DNA from: JBGRQB01 sp041725875 | Lineage (GTDB): Bacteria > Bacteroidota > Ignavibacteria > Ignavibacteriales > Melioribacteraceae | NCBI GenBank assembly: GCA_041725875.1 | Contig: JBGRQB010000069.1 | Location: forward strand, 1 to 19,672 | Length of the DNA stretch: 19,672 bases | Direction: 5' to 3' | Shown here: in pieces, positions 7,660 to 15,278 of the stretch | Layout: every line of letters begins with the position of its first letter | How positions within the stretch are numbered: position 1 is the stretch's first letter | Program-made: the position numbers and the translations under genes | The notes under the pieces: model-generated | What the model was told of the DNA's origin: nothing | The model's database searches: none | Seen by the model: only the letters and a program-made list of their open reading frames with translations

Positions 7660-9843
7660 TTATTTCAATTTAAGTTCGCCTTTATCGTAAGCTTCTCTTA
7701 ATTCAACAAGTTCTGGTAAATCCATACCAATTTCTTTTAAGAAATCCATTTTAGGAATACCGTTTTCGTCCCAGCCTCTGCGTTTGTAAACAGCGTCAAT
7801 CAGTTTTTCGTACTGACTTTCACGATGTTCTCTTAAAGCAGCGTGCTTTTCTTCAACAGTTTTACCTTCAGGATCGAAACCAGCTTTTTCTTTAAGCTGA
7901 GTATCATATCTTTCCATTCTTGATTCATATTCTTCAAGAGTAACAGGTCCGGCAGCTCTGTAAGGCTGTGCATCCCATTTTCTTGTACCAAATCCCATTC
8001 TTAAGTTGAACATTCTCTGGTAAGTATAAACCTTTTCAGAATCATCAATCATTTTATGTTTGTCGAAATCTCTGCCTGTAACAGCTTTATAGATAGTTAC
8101 ATAATTATCAACGTGCTCAGGAACTTTTGCAGGTTCGTCTGTTTCAGCATTATCAGCAGGCTCAACGTCATTCCAAGGAAGTTTACAAAGACCTACCAGA
8201 CCAAACCAGGTTCTGAACATAGGGAAGTAGTGAAGAGCTTCTGCTTTATCTTCAAATGTAGGAATCTGGTTGTTAACCATATCCATAAAGATTAACCAGG
8301 CTTCATCGTGCTGAGGACCTTTATTTGCTAATGCAAATCCGCCCTGCTGTGCAAGAGATTCTTTTGAAACGTATTCTGAATATTCAAGACCTTTAGTTTC
8401 CATACCGATATCCTGAATAAACTGAGGATCGCCCCAGCCGTTTTCAATAAACATTTCTTTTTGTTTTTTGATACCAAGACCGGCAATTTTACCAAAACCT
8501 TCGCCTCTTGATAACTGGTGCATCAATTCCATTGCACTGTCAGCATTACCAAAATTAAGTTTTAATCCGCCTGTTCTTTCTTCGTTAAGAACACCTGCTT
8601 CGTAACATTCCATTAAGAAAGCTACCATAGTACCCCAGGTAATTGTACAAACACCGTAAGTATCACAGTAGAAGTTAGATTCAATAATATAATCAGGATT
8701 AAAGATACCACAGTTGGATCCCAATCCGCCTGCGTTTTCATATTCAGGACCGTCAACAATTACAGATTCGCCTTTGTAAGGACCAGTACGAACTATATAG
8801 TTGTTAACACCTTTGGCGCAGCTCATATTACAGCCTAACCAGCAGCCGTCAGGAGTTCCCTGAACAAAACGTTTTTTCCATTCTTCAGAATCGATGTTGC
8901 CGTCAACATCAGGATGACTTCCGAATTTGTAGTTATTAACAGGAAGAAGATCGTAATCGTTCATAATTTCAACAAGATGCGCAGTACCTTTTGCTCTCAT
9001 TTCGCATTGTTCGTCATCAAGATCTTTCATTTCCTTGTTAAATCTTTTTCCTCTTTCCTTAATTGCAGCCATATCAACAACATTGTTCATATTAGGATCA
9101 ATTTTAGGAACAAGAGCAACAAGAGCTTTAACTTTTTTATCTCTGAAAACAGTACCGATACCGCCACGGCCGGCCTGCTTTAATCTTACACGTTTCTTTT
9201 TAAGATCGTAAAAACTGAAGTTTAACATCCCAATTAATGAATGATCTGCTGCCGTACCGGCTGATACAACTGCAACTTTCATTTTATCCGTTTCTTTTTG
9301 GGAATACATTTCAGTTAACTGCTCTGACAAAGTATGACTGTCAATAGCTTCTTTTGGTGCTTTTTCAATTGTTATTTTTCCTTTACCTTCGCGGCAATCA
9401 AGAATAATAATTACATCTTCTTCAGCTTTACCCTGAAGCTCAATTGCATCAAATCCGTTAATTTTAAGGAAAGGGCCAAAGAAACCACCAACATTACTAT
9501 CCATAGGGGCGTCAGTTTGAGGAGATATGGATACACAAAGTGATTTACCGGTTCCGGAATATTGAGTGATACCACAGATAGGTCCGCCGGAAATGATAAC
9601 TTCGTTTTCAGGATCATTCCACTTGGTTTCTGGTGTAGTTGCATCCCACAAATATTTTAATCCGTAACCTTTACCACCAATGAATTTTTCCTTAACAAGG
9701 GCAGGTACGTCTTTAATTTTAACTTCGTTAGTCGACAAATCAACATAAACGGTTTTGTCAGTGTAGCCTTTTTCCAAAGGAGTGATGTCATAAGTAAACT
9801 CCTTCAGAAGTGTACGCGCCTCTAACATTTCTGTTACGTTCAT
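7660..9843 (-). CDS. Aldehyde:ferredoxin oxidoreductase family tungstoenzyme
   Basis: A 727-residue member of the AOR family, whose characterised enzymes hold tungsten bound by two pyranopterins plus one 4Fe-4S cluster. Most oxidise aldehydes to acids with ferredoxin, but related families include benzoyl-CoA reductase BamB, so the substrate is not fixed here. Family marks are VYVDLSTNEV and FIGGKGYGLKYL (about 32-66), GGPICGITQYSGTGK (about 86-100), GRGGIGTVFRDKKVKAL (about 225-241) and GPEYENAGGLGSNCGI (about 365-380). Likely cluster ligands are Cys334, Cys338 and Cys342 in GCWLGCNMSC plus Cys553 in VGLCKLPW. There is no signal peptide, so it should be cytoplasmic. AGGAG lies upstream of the ATG. 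No ferredoxin or flavin subunit is adjacent. It diverges from an Rrf2 regulator and the tungstate/molybdopterin operon, which fits its cofactor need. Confidence 0.9.
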   Translation of the reverse strand: MNVTEMLEARTLLKEFTYDITPLEKGYTDKTVYVDLSTNEVKIKDVPALVKEKFIGGKGYGLKYLWDATTPETKWNDPENEVIISGGPICGITQYSGTGKSLCVSISPQTDAPMDSNVGGFFGPFLKINGFDAIELQGKAEEDVIIILDCREGKGKITIEKAPKEAIDSHTLSEQLTEMYSQKETDKMKVAVVSAGTAADHSLIGMLNFSFYDLKKKRVRLKQAGRGGIGTVFRDKKVKALVALVPKIDPNMNNVVDMAAIKERGKRFNKEMKDLDDEQCEMRAKGTAHLVEIMNDYDLLPVNNYKFGSHPDVDGNIDSEEWKKRFVQGTPDGCWLGCNMSCAKGVNNYIVRTGPYKGESVIVDGPEYENAGGLGSNCGIFNPDYIIESNFYCDTYGVCTITWGTMVAFLMECYEAGVLNEERTGGLKLNFGNADSAMELMHQLSRGEGFGKIAGLGIKKQKEMFIENGWGDPQFIQDIGMETKGLEYSEYVSKESLAQQGGFALANKGPQHDEAWLIFMDMVNNQIPTFEDKAEALHYFPMFRTWFGLVGLCKLPWNDVEPADNAETDEPAKVPEHVDNYVTIYKAVTGRDFDKHKMIDDSEKVYTYQRMFNLRMGFGTRKWDAQPYRAAGPVTLEEYESRMERYDTQLKEKAGFDPEGKTVEEKHAALREHRESQYEKLIDAVYKRRGWDENGIPKMDFLKEIGMDLPELVELREAYDKGELKLK

Positions 9844-9863
9844 TAAAAGATCTCCTTACATTA

Positions 9864-9873
9864 CAAATATTTG
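9864..9873. promoter_or_regulatory. Palindrome in the AOR gene leader
   Basis: CAAATATTTG is a perfect 10-base palindrome, flanked by TTA on the left and ATAA on the right, about 20 bases upstream of the AOR start. It could be an operator or an mRNA feature. A/T palindromes also arise by chance in such DNA. Confidence 0.25.
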
Positions 9874-9892
9874 ATAATGAAATAATTCTCTA

Positions 9893-9903
9893 TTACTAAG
9901 TAA
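9893..9903. promoter_or_regulatory. Palindromic candidate operator TTACTAAGTAA
   Basis: TTACT-A-AGTAA is a perfect 11-base inverted repeat in the divergent region between the AOR gene and the Rrf2 regulator gene, just downstream of the candidate AOR -10. The core TTACTA recurs at 9990-9995 near the regulator promoter. An Rrf2 operator is possible but untested. Confidence 0.35.
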
Positions 9904-9925
9904 AACACACGATGTAAATATAAGA

Positions 9926-9954
9926 ATTATAGATTTTTTTCCTAATATTTAAAT
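9926..9954 (-). promoter_or_regulatory. Candidate AOR gene promoter
   Basis: On the minus strand a perfect TATAAT occupies 9931-9926. The position 17 bases upstream (9954-9949, ATTTAA) is a poor -35. If used, it gives a leader of about 75 bases containing both palindromes listed above. Confidence 0.3.
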
Positions 9955-9961
9955 TTTTTTA

Positions 9962-9999
9962 TTGATAAAAATTTATTTATATGTTACACTTACTATAAC
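9962..9999 (+). promoter_or_regulatory. Candidate promoter and operator of the Rrf2-led operon
   Basis: TTGATA (9962-9967) and TACACT (9985-9990) lie 17 bases apart, an acceptable sigma70-like pair. An inverted repeat GTTA-N9-TAAC (9983-9999) covers the -10 and contains TTACTA. Overlap of a repeat with the -10 would suit autoregulation by the Rrf2 protein. This is inferred from motifs only. Confidence 0.35.
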
Positions 10000-10028
10000 A
10001 ATGAAAAATGTGTTTATAAGAACGAATA

Positions 10029-10463
10029 ATGTCTGCATCTACAAAATTATCTACTGCTGTTAAGGCACTCTGCTTTCTGGCCGAGAAGTTTCCCGAACCA
10101 CAAAACAGTACAGAAATTTCAAAAAAGATTGGTGTGAATGCTTCTAAAATCAGGCAGATTATGTCAATGCTTTGCAAGCACGAAATTACAGGAAGTACTA
10201 AGGGAACCCAGGGAGGATTTATTCTCAGGCGCGATTTTACCTCGCTGACACTGCTTGAAATTTATGACGCGCTGGAAGATCGGAAAATAATGGAGTTTGA
10301 TGTTTCGGAAGCTGCCGGCGAAAATATTGAAGACAACAAAAAATACAACAGTTACTTTAATCACTTTTTTTGGAATATACAGAAACAGATTGAAGAGCGA
10401 ATGAAAGATATTACTCTGGAAAGTATAAAGGATGACGCTGAAAAAATAAATAATATAGGATAG
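10029..10463 (+). CDS. Rrf2-family transcriptional regulator
   Basis: A 144-residue winged-helix regulator of the Rrf2 family. The N-terminal third has the family pattern: STAVKALCFLAEK, then a helix-turn-helix with STEISKKIGVNASKIRQIM (about 27-45), the wing with GSTKGTQGGFILRR (about 55-68) and LTLLEIYDALE (about 73-83). The cysteine triad that binds Fe-S clusters in IscR and NsrR is missing; only Cys15 and Cys49 are present. It is therefore more like the cluster-free YwnA-type members, and its effector cannot be read. It diverges from the AOR gene and starts an apparent operon, with 5 bases to the binding-protein gene, so it is the likely regulator of both. The ribosome binding site is weak. 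ModE-like domains are absent. Confidence 0.85.
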   Translation: MSASTKLSTAVKALCFLAEKFPEPQNSTEISKKIGVNASKIRQIMSMLCKHEITGSTKGTQGGFILRRDFTSLTLLEIYDALEDRKIMEFDVSEAAGENIEDNKKYNSYFNHFFWNIQKQIEERMKDITLESIKDDAEKINNIG

Positions 10464-10468
10464 GTTTA

Positions 10469-11425
10469 ATGAAAACTGTTACCCGTTTTACCGCATTAAT
10501 TCTTGCTTCATTATTGTTATTTGCCTGCGCCTCTCAAAAGAAAGAGGAGAAACTTGTAATTTTCCACGCCGGAAGTTTATCAGTCCCGTTTAAGGAAATT
10601 ATTACTGAGTTTAACAAAATTCACCCCGAAATAAAAATTGAAAAAGAGATTGCCGGAAGCAGAACCTGCGCAAGAAAAATTTCCGATCTTAAAAAGCCTT
10701 GCGACATTATGGCATCTGCAGATTATACAGTAATTGATAATCTTTTAATTCCTGATCACGCAGACTGGAACATCAAGTTTGCTGCAAATGAAATGACAAT
10801 CGTGTACACAGAACATTCAAAAAAACATCACGAAATTAATAAAGAAAACTGGTACAAGGTTTTACTTGATAAAGAAGTTGCCTTTGGTCGCTCCGACCCT
10901 AATGCCGATCCTTGCGGATACAGATCAGTATTAACTATGAGACTTGCAGAAAATTTCTACAATGAAAAAGGTGTTTCCGATAAACTTCTTGCAAAGGATA
11001 ATGAGTATATCAGACCAAAAGAAACTGATCTGCTTGCTCTTCTTGAATCAGGTGAATTAGATTATATATTTCTTTACAGATCTGTTGCCGAGCAGCACGG
11101 TTTGAAATATATTTTATTACCGGATGAAATCAACCTGAAACAAACTAAATTTGCTGACAACTATAAATTGGCAACTGTTGAAATTTCAGGAAAGAAACCT
11201 GGTGAGAAAATTACCAAAAAAGGTGCACCAATGGTTTACGGAATTACTATTCCTAAAAATTCTCCAAATCCCGAAGCAGCTAAAAAGTTTTTAACGTTTG
11301 TTTTATCTAAAGAAAACGGATTAAAAATTCTTGAGAAAAACGGACAGCCGACTTTGATACCGAGTCCGACCTCAACCTTTAATAAAATACCAAAAGAATT
11401 AAAACAATTTGCGAGTGCAAAATAA
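10469..11425 (+). CDS. wtpA: Tungstate/molybdate-binding lipoprotein (WtpA/ModA-like)
   Basis: The periplasmic oxyanion-binding component of an ABC importer, 318 residues. A lipoprotein signal peptide ends at the lipobox LLFAC, with lipidated Cys20. The mature part starts with LVIFHAGSLSVPF (about 29-41), the anion-binding loop of the WtpA/archaeal ModA group. Ser36 and Ser64 (IAGSRTC) are likely ligands. Asp147 in SDPNADPCGYRS and Glu208 in YRSVAEQHGL correspond by position to the carboxylates that give six-coordinate tungstate or molybdate in this group. That pattern separates it from bacterial ModA, which binds tetrahedral oxyanion. It follows the Rrf2 gene by 5 bases and is followed by an intrinsic terminator before the permease. 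Tungstate is favoured by the AOR neighbour, but molybdate cannot be excluded. Confidence 0.88.
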   Translation: MKTVTRFTALILASLLLFACASQKKEEKLVIFHAGSLSVPFKEIITEFNKIHPEIKIEKEIAGSRTCARKISDLKKPCDIMASADYTVIDNLLIPDHADWNIKFAANEMTIVYTEHSKKHHEINKENWYKVLLDKEVAFGRSDPNADPCGYRSVLTMRLAENFYNEKGVSDKLLAKDNEYIRPKETDLLALLESGELDYIFLYRSVAEQHGLKYILLPDEINLKQTKFADNYKLATVEISGKKPGEKITKKGAPMVYGITIPKNSPNPEAAKKFLTFVLSKENGLKILEKNGQPTLIPSPTSTFNKIPKELKQFASAK

Positions 11426-11430
11426 ATTAT

Positions 11431-11462
11431 AACTGAACTTCATTACGAAGTTCAGTTTTTTT
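11431..11462 (+). terminator. Intrinsic terminator-like hairpin inside the transporter operon
   Basis: AACTGAACTTC (11431-11441) and GAAGTTCAGTT (11447-11457) form a perfect 11-bp stem with a five-base loop, running into seven T residues (11456-11462). It starts six bases after the wtpA stop, and the permease ATG follows the T-run by only seven bases. It would reduce transcription into the downstream genes or stabilise a short wtpA message. Confidence 0.85.
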
Positions 11463-11469
11463 AATTAAA

Positions 11470-12261
11470 ATGATTACAACACTTAAAAAAGATATTTTTA
11501 ACTGGGTGTTTTTATTTCTCGGGGGAGTAATTCTGCTTTTTATAGTTGCACCCTTCATAGGAATTTATTTTGAAACACCGTTAAAAGAACTGATTGATGT
11601 TAGTCTGGAAGCCGAAGTGCAAAACAGCATCTGGCTTACTATCTGGACTTCAATGGCGGGTACGTTTTTATGCGCAGTTTTTTCTATTCCGCTTTCATAT
11701 ATTTTAGCCAGAAAAAACTTTCCGCTTAAAAAACTTGTTAACGGCGTAATTGATCTTCCTATCATCATTCCTCATTCTGCCGCTGGTATTGCAATACTCG
11801 GAATGATTTCCAGAGACAGTGTTATTGGAAGCACTGCAAAATCAATGGGGTTTAGCTTTGTCGGAAACCCTGCCGGAATTATGCTTGCAATGGCTTTTGT
11901 AAGTGTGCCTTTTTTGATTAATGCAGCGCGCGACGGATTTTCTGCTGTGCCGGAAAAATATGAAAAAGCCGCTCTTAATTTAGGAGCATCTCAGACAAGA
12001 GTATTTTTCACAGTTTCACTTCCGCTGGCCTGGCGTTCAATTCTTTCTGGATTGATTTTAATGTGGGCTAGAGGAATGAGCGAATTTGGCGCAGTGATAA
12101 TAGTTGCCTATCATCCTATTACCACTCCGGTGATGATTTACGAACGCTTCACTTCTTTTGGATTAAAATACTCTATGCCGGTTACTGTTTTATTTATCAC
12201 AATTTGTCTCGGCTTCTTTCTTGCATTCAGATTAATAGGAAAAAAACGCGTTGATACTTGA
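11470..12261 (+). CDS. wtpB: Tungstate/molybdate ABC transporter permease (WtpB-like)
   Basis: The inner-membrane channel component of the oxyanion importer, 263 residues with about six hydrophobic helices (the first about 12-32, the last near 240-258). The EAA loop that docks on the ATPase is clear: EKYEKAALNLGASQTRVFF (about 162-180). LPIIIPHSAAGIAILGM (about 97-113) and WARGMSEFGAVIIVAYHP are typical of ModB/WtpB/CysT-type permeases. The ATG lies seven bases after the T-run of the upstream terminator, with no Shine-Dalgarno sequence, and no other start gives a full-length protein. The 3' end overlaps the ATPase gene by 11 bases, so those two are translationally coupled. Confidence 0.9.
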   Translation: MITTLKKDIFNWVFLFLGGVILLFIVAPFIGIYFETPLKELIDVSLEAEVQNSIWLTIWTSMAGTFLCAVFSIPLSYILARKNFPLKKLVNGVIDLPIIIPHSAAGIAILGMISRDSVIGSTAKSMGFSFVGNPAGIMLAMAFVSVPFLINAARDGFSAVPEKYEKAALNLGASQTRVFFTVSLPLAWRSILSGLILMWARGMSEFGAVIIVAYHPITTPVMIYERFTSFGLKYSMPVTVLFITICLGFFLAFRLIGKKRVDT

Positions 12262-13306
12262 GATTAAAAATATAAAGAAACAACTGGGTAATTTTGAACT
12301 CAAACCTGTTAATCTCGAAATAACAGAAGGAGAGTATTTTGTTATTCTTGGTCTGTCAGGTGTAGGTAAATCTGTATTACTCGAAACTATTGCCGGATTT
12401 GTAAAACAGGATGACGGAGAAATAATTCTTTCCGGGAAAAATATTGAGAACGAAAAAATCCAGGACAGGAAGATAGGACTTGTCTATCAGGATAATAATC
12501 TCTTTCCGCATATGACCGTGCGCGAAAATGTTTTGTTTCCTCTTAAAAGCAGAAAATATGATAAAGATAAGCGACAGGCGCGAGTAGAAGAACTCCTTTC
12601 CCGCGTTGAAGCCCTTCATCTTATTGACAGGAAAGTAGGAACACTGAGTGGTGGTGAAAGTCAGCGTGTGGCTCTTGCCCGTACACTTGCATCTGAGCCG
12701 GAAATACTTTTACTCGACGAACCGATTTCGTCACTCGACATAAAATCAAAAGCAGAAATGAGAAAACTTCTGCGTAAAATAAACAGAGCAGGTAAAACAG
12801 TAATTCACGTTACACACGATTATGAAGAAGCTGTATCACTTGCAAACAGAATTGCAATTATGGAAGAGGGAGAGGTTATCCAGACAGGCACTCCCGACAC
12901 AATATTTGCTCATCCCAAATCTGAATTTGTAGCAAAGTTTATCGGAATAAGGAATTTTGTTAAAGGTGAACTTAAAAGCAATCCCGATTCCGAGTTAAAA
13001 TCTTTTTGTGTTAACGATATAAAAATTACAGTTGCAACAAACGCAGAAGAAGGCGAATGTTATCTGATGCTGGGAATAGAAAGCATTACAATTTCCAATA
13101 CTAACACTGCTGACAGTGCAAAAAATCATTTTGAGGGAATTGTAACAGACATTGCCCCTGCGAGCTTGGGAAGCGAAGTAACAGTCGATATAGGCATAAG
13201 CATTATTGCTTTGCTTACAAGAGAATCGTTGAAAAGTTTAGATATTCAGATAGGAAAAAAAGTTGTTGTGAATTTTAAGGCAACAGCTTGTAAAATTTTT
13301 AATTAA
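12251..13306 (+). CDS. wtpC: Tungstate/molybdate ABC transporter ATPase (WtpC-like)
   Basis: The ATP-hydrolysing component of the importer, 351 residues. The nucleotide domain has Walker A GLSGVGKS (34-41), Q-loop VYQDNN (Gln80), signature LSGGE (132-136), Walker B ILLLDEP (152-158) and switch His189 in VTHD. Residues about 230-351 form a regulatory C-terminal part with a TOBE-like, oxyanion-binding (MOP-type) repeat, including IAPASLGSEVTVDIG, which may sense the transported anion and inhibit uptake. The TTG start at 12251 is the only start that keeps the conserved N-terminus; AGGA at 12237 is ten bases upstream. It overlaps the permease gene by 11 bases. The substrate is inferred from WtpA and the neighbours. 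Confidence 0.9.
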   Translation: MILEIKNIKKQLGNFELKPVNLEITEGEYFVILGLSGVGKSVLLETIAGFVKQDDGEIILSGKNIENEKIQDRKIGLVYQDNNLFPHMTVRENVLFPLKSRKYDKDKRQARVEELLSRVEALHLIDRKVGTLSGGESQRVALARTLASEPEILLLDEPISSLDIKSKAEMRKLLRKINRAGKTVIHVTHDYEEAVSLANRIAIMEEGEVIQTGTPDTIFAHPKSEFVAKFIGIRNFVKGELKSNPDSELKSFCVNDIKITVATNAEEGECYLMLGIESITISNTNTADSAKNHFEGIVTDIAPASLGSEVTVDIGISIIALLTRESLKSLDIQIGKKVVVNFKATACKIFN

Positions 13307-13317
13307 CGGATTACAGA

Positions 13318-14493
13318 ATGATACCATTTGAAGAAGCAATTGAGATAGTTGAAAAAAATGTAAGAGTTTTAGGAACTGAAAAAGTAAAGTTTACAGAATC
13401 CCTTAACCGAATTCTTGCACAGGATGTACACTCCGATATGGATATGCCTCCGTTTGATAAATCTGCAATGGACGGATTTGCCTGCAGATCTGAAGATATA
13501 AAAAATGAACTTGAACTGATAGAAGTAATTCCAGCAGGAAAAACTCCTGAGAAAAAAATTACACCAAACACCTGTTCAAAAATAATGACCGGTGCGATGA
13601 TACCTTTAGGAGCCGACTGTGTAATTATTGTTGAAGAGACAGAAGAAACGGCTGAAAATAAAATTAAGTTTCTAAAAGATAAAACCGGAAAAAACATCTG
13701 CAAAAAAGGTGAAGATGTAAAAGCCGGAGATAAGGTTCTTGAAAAGGGAGTTATGTTAACTTCGCGTCACATAGCGCCAATGGCAATGGTAGGCTGCGTT
13801 GAACCGGAAGTCTATAAATTACCAAAGATTGGAATAATTGCAACCGGAGATGAAATTGTTGATCCGCAGATAACTCCGGCTTCCGGACAAATAAGAAATA
13901 CCAACAGCTATCAGTTGATTGCCCAATGTAAAAGTATGGGAATTGATGCAACTTACTACGGCGTTGCTTCCGATGAAGAAGAGGTAATCAGCGAGTTTAT
14001 AACAAAAGCTAAATTGGAAAATGACCTTATTCTTCTTACAGGCGGAGTTTCAATGGGAGATTTTGATCTTGTTCCCGGATTACTTAAAAAAGCAGGCTTT
14101 AATCTTCTTTTTGATAAAGTGGCTGTTCAGCCGGGTAAACCTACAGTGTTTGGCGTTGCTGATGATTGTTATGTGTTTGGCTTACCGGGAAATCCTGTTT
14201 CATCATATTTGATATTTGAGCTTTTTGCAAAAACTCTTATTTACGGAATGATGGGAAGAACAGAAAAAGTTAACGAAGTTCAGCTTGAACTGGCAGAATC
14301 TGTTTCAAGAAAAAAGACTGTAAGAAAAGCCTGGTTTCCTGTTGAAGTGACTTCTGACGGGAAAATTAAAAAAGTAGATTATCACGGTTCTGCCCATATC
14401 AATGCACTTGCAGGTGCATTTGGAATCATACACTTTCCGGTTGGAGTAAGTGTGCTTGAGAAAGGAAGTTTTGTAAATGTTAGACAGCTATAA
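13318..14493 (+). CDS. moeA: Molybdopterin molybdenumtransferase (MoeA)
   Basis: MoeA inserts molybdenum (or tungsten) into adenylated molybdopterin. The 391 residues cover the four usual domains. Visible marks are PPFDKSAMDGFACR (about 42-55), SKIMTGAMIP, IGIIATGDEIVDP (about 175-187), the MPT-binding LTGGVSMGDFDLVP (about 240-253), VQPGKPTVFG and FGLPGNPVSSYL (about 287-298). It follows the ATPase gene by 11 bases with no clear Shine-Dalgarno site, and overlaps moaA by 17 bases. Organisms that use both metals often have two MoeA paralogues; I infer that this one may serve tungsten because of the AOR and Wtp neighbours. The sequence alone does not fix metal preference. Confidence 0.93.
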   Translation: MIPFEEAIEIVEKNVRVLGTEKVKFTESLNRILAQDVHSDMDMPPFDKSAMDGFACRSEDIKNELELIEVIPAGKTPEKKITPNTCSKIMTGAMIPLGADCVIIVEETEETAENKIKFLKDKTGKNICKKGEDVKAGDKVLEKGVMLTSRHIAPMAMVGCVEPEVYKLPKIGIIATGDEIVDPQITPASGQIRNTNSYQLIAQCKSMGIDATYYGVASDEEEVISEFITKAKLENDLILLTGGVSMGDFDLVPGLLKKAGFNLLFDKVAVQPGKPTVFGVADDCYVFGLPGNPVSSYLIFELFAKTLIYGMMGRTEKVNEVQLELAESVSRKKTVRKAWFPVEVTSDGKIKKVDYHGSAHINALAGAFGIIHFPVGVSVLEKGSFVNVRQL

Positions 14494-15277
14494 CAGAAAT
14501 ATAAATTATCTGAGAATTTCGGTTACCGACAGATGTAATTTGCGCTGCACCTATTGTATGCCAGCAGAGGGAATTAATCTGATTGAACATGATAAGGTTT
14601 TGAAGTTTGAAGAGATTGTAGAATTTACCCGCGTTGCAGTTGCAAAAGGAATTAATAAAGTTCGTCTCACTGGAGGTGAACCTTTAGTAAGAAAAGGCAT
14701 TGTTGATCTGGTAAAAATGCTTGCAGAAATAAAAGGCATTAACGATTTGGGAATGACAACCAACGGAATACTTCTTCCCAAATATGCAAAAGATCTTAAA
14801 AAGGCGGGACTTGGCAGAGTTAATGTGAGTCTGGATACACTTCATCCGCTGAAGTTTAAAGCAGTAACCAGAGGAGGAGAGCTTCACGATGTACTTGTGG
14901 GAATTGAAGCAGCCAAAGAAGCAGGATTAAATCCTGTTAAAATAAATACAGTAATTAAAAAAGATATTCACGAACCAGATGCCGCTGAACTTGCCGAATG
15001 GGCTGAAAGAAATGATGTTCAGATTCGATTTATCAGTCAGATGGATCTTGAAAAAGGGAAGTTCGGAATTGTTCACGGCGGAACTGGCGGCGATTGCAAA
15101 ATATGTAACAGGTTGCGTTTAACAAGCGACGGATATATTAAACCTTGTCTCTTTAACGATGCGGGAATCAGCATTCGTGAAGTACCTTATGAAGAAGCTT
15201 TTGAACAGGCAATTCAGCTTAAACCCAAATGTGGTGAATCAGCATCAACCAATAAATTTTATAATATGGGAGGATAA
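14477..15277 (+). CDS. moaA: GTP 3',8-cyclase MoaA, unusually short
   Basis: A radical SAM enzyme that starts molybdopterin synthesis by converting GTP to 3',8-cyclo-GTP. The first cluster motif, RCNLRCTYCMP (Cys20, Cys24, Cys27), and LTGGEPLVRK (64-73) define the radical SAM part. A second cluster motif, Cys207-x2-Cys210-x13-Cys224, occurs in CKICNRLRLTSDGYIKPC with Arg212 and Arg214, which match GTP-contacting arginines of known MoaA. The C-terminal Gly-Gly needed for activity is present (FYNMGG). At 266 residues it is far below the usual 320-340, mainly because about 50 residues are missing between FISQMDL and the second cluster motif, where only a Gly-rich link remains. The frame is open throughout. 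The ATG overlaps moeA by 17 bases, with AAAGGAAG upstream. Activity is likely but the deletion makes it uncertain. Confidence 0.88.
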   Translation: MLDSYNRNINYLRISVTDRCNLRCTYCMPAEGINLIEHDKVLKFEEIVEFTRVAVAKGINKVRLTGGEPLVRKGIVDLVKMLAEIKGINDLGMTTNGILLPKYAKDLKKAGLGRVNVSLDTLHPLKFKAVTRGGELHDVLVGIEAAKEAGLNPVKINTVIKKDIHEPDAAELAEWAERNDVQIRFISQMDLEKGKFGIVHGGTGGDCKICNRLRLTSDGYIKPCLFNDAGISIREVPYEEAFEQAIQLKPKCGESASTNKFYNMGG

Positions 15278-15278
15278 A

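Noticed and set aside
9844..10028. Possible molybdenum/tungsten cofactor riboswitch upstream of the AOR gene
   Set aside because: The leader is almost entirely A+T with no multi-stem G+C structure of the size expected for the Moco RNA motif. Only short palindromes are present.
13311..13703. Minus-strand open frame of 130 codons
   Set aside because: It is fully antisense to the start of moeA, which has strong motif support. The protein is Ser/Ile-rich and unlike any family I know.
14477..15277. MoaA as a frameshifted pseudogene
   Set aside because: The frame is continuous, all ligands and the Gly-Gly tail are intact, and spacing with both neighbours is normal, so a compact gene is the better reading.
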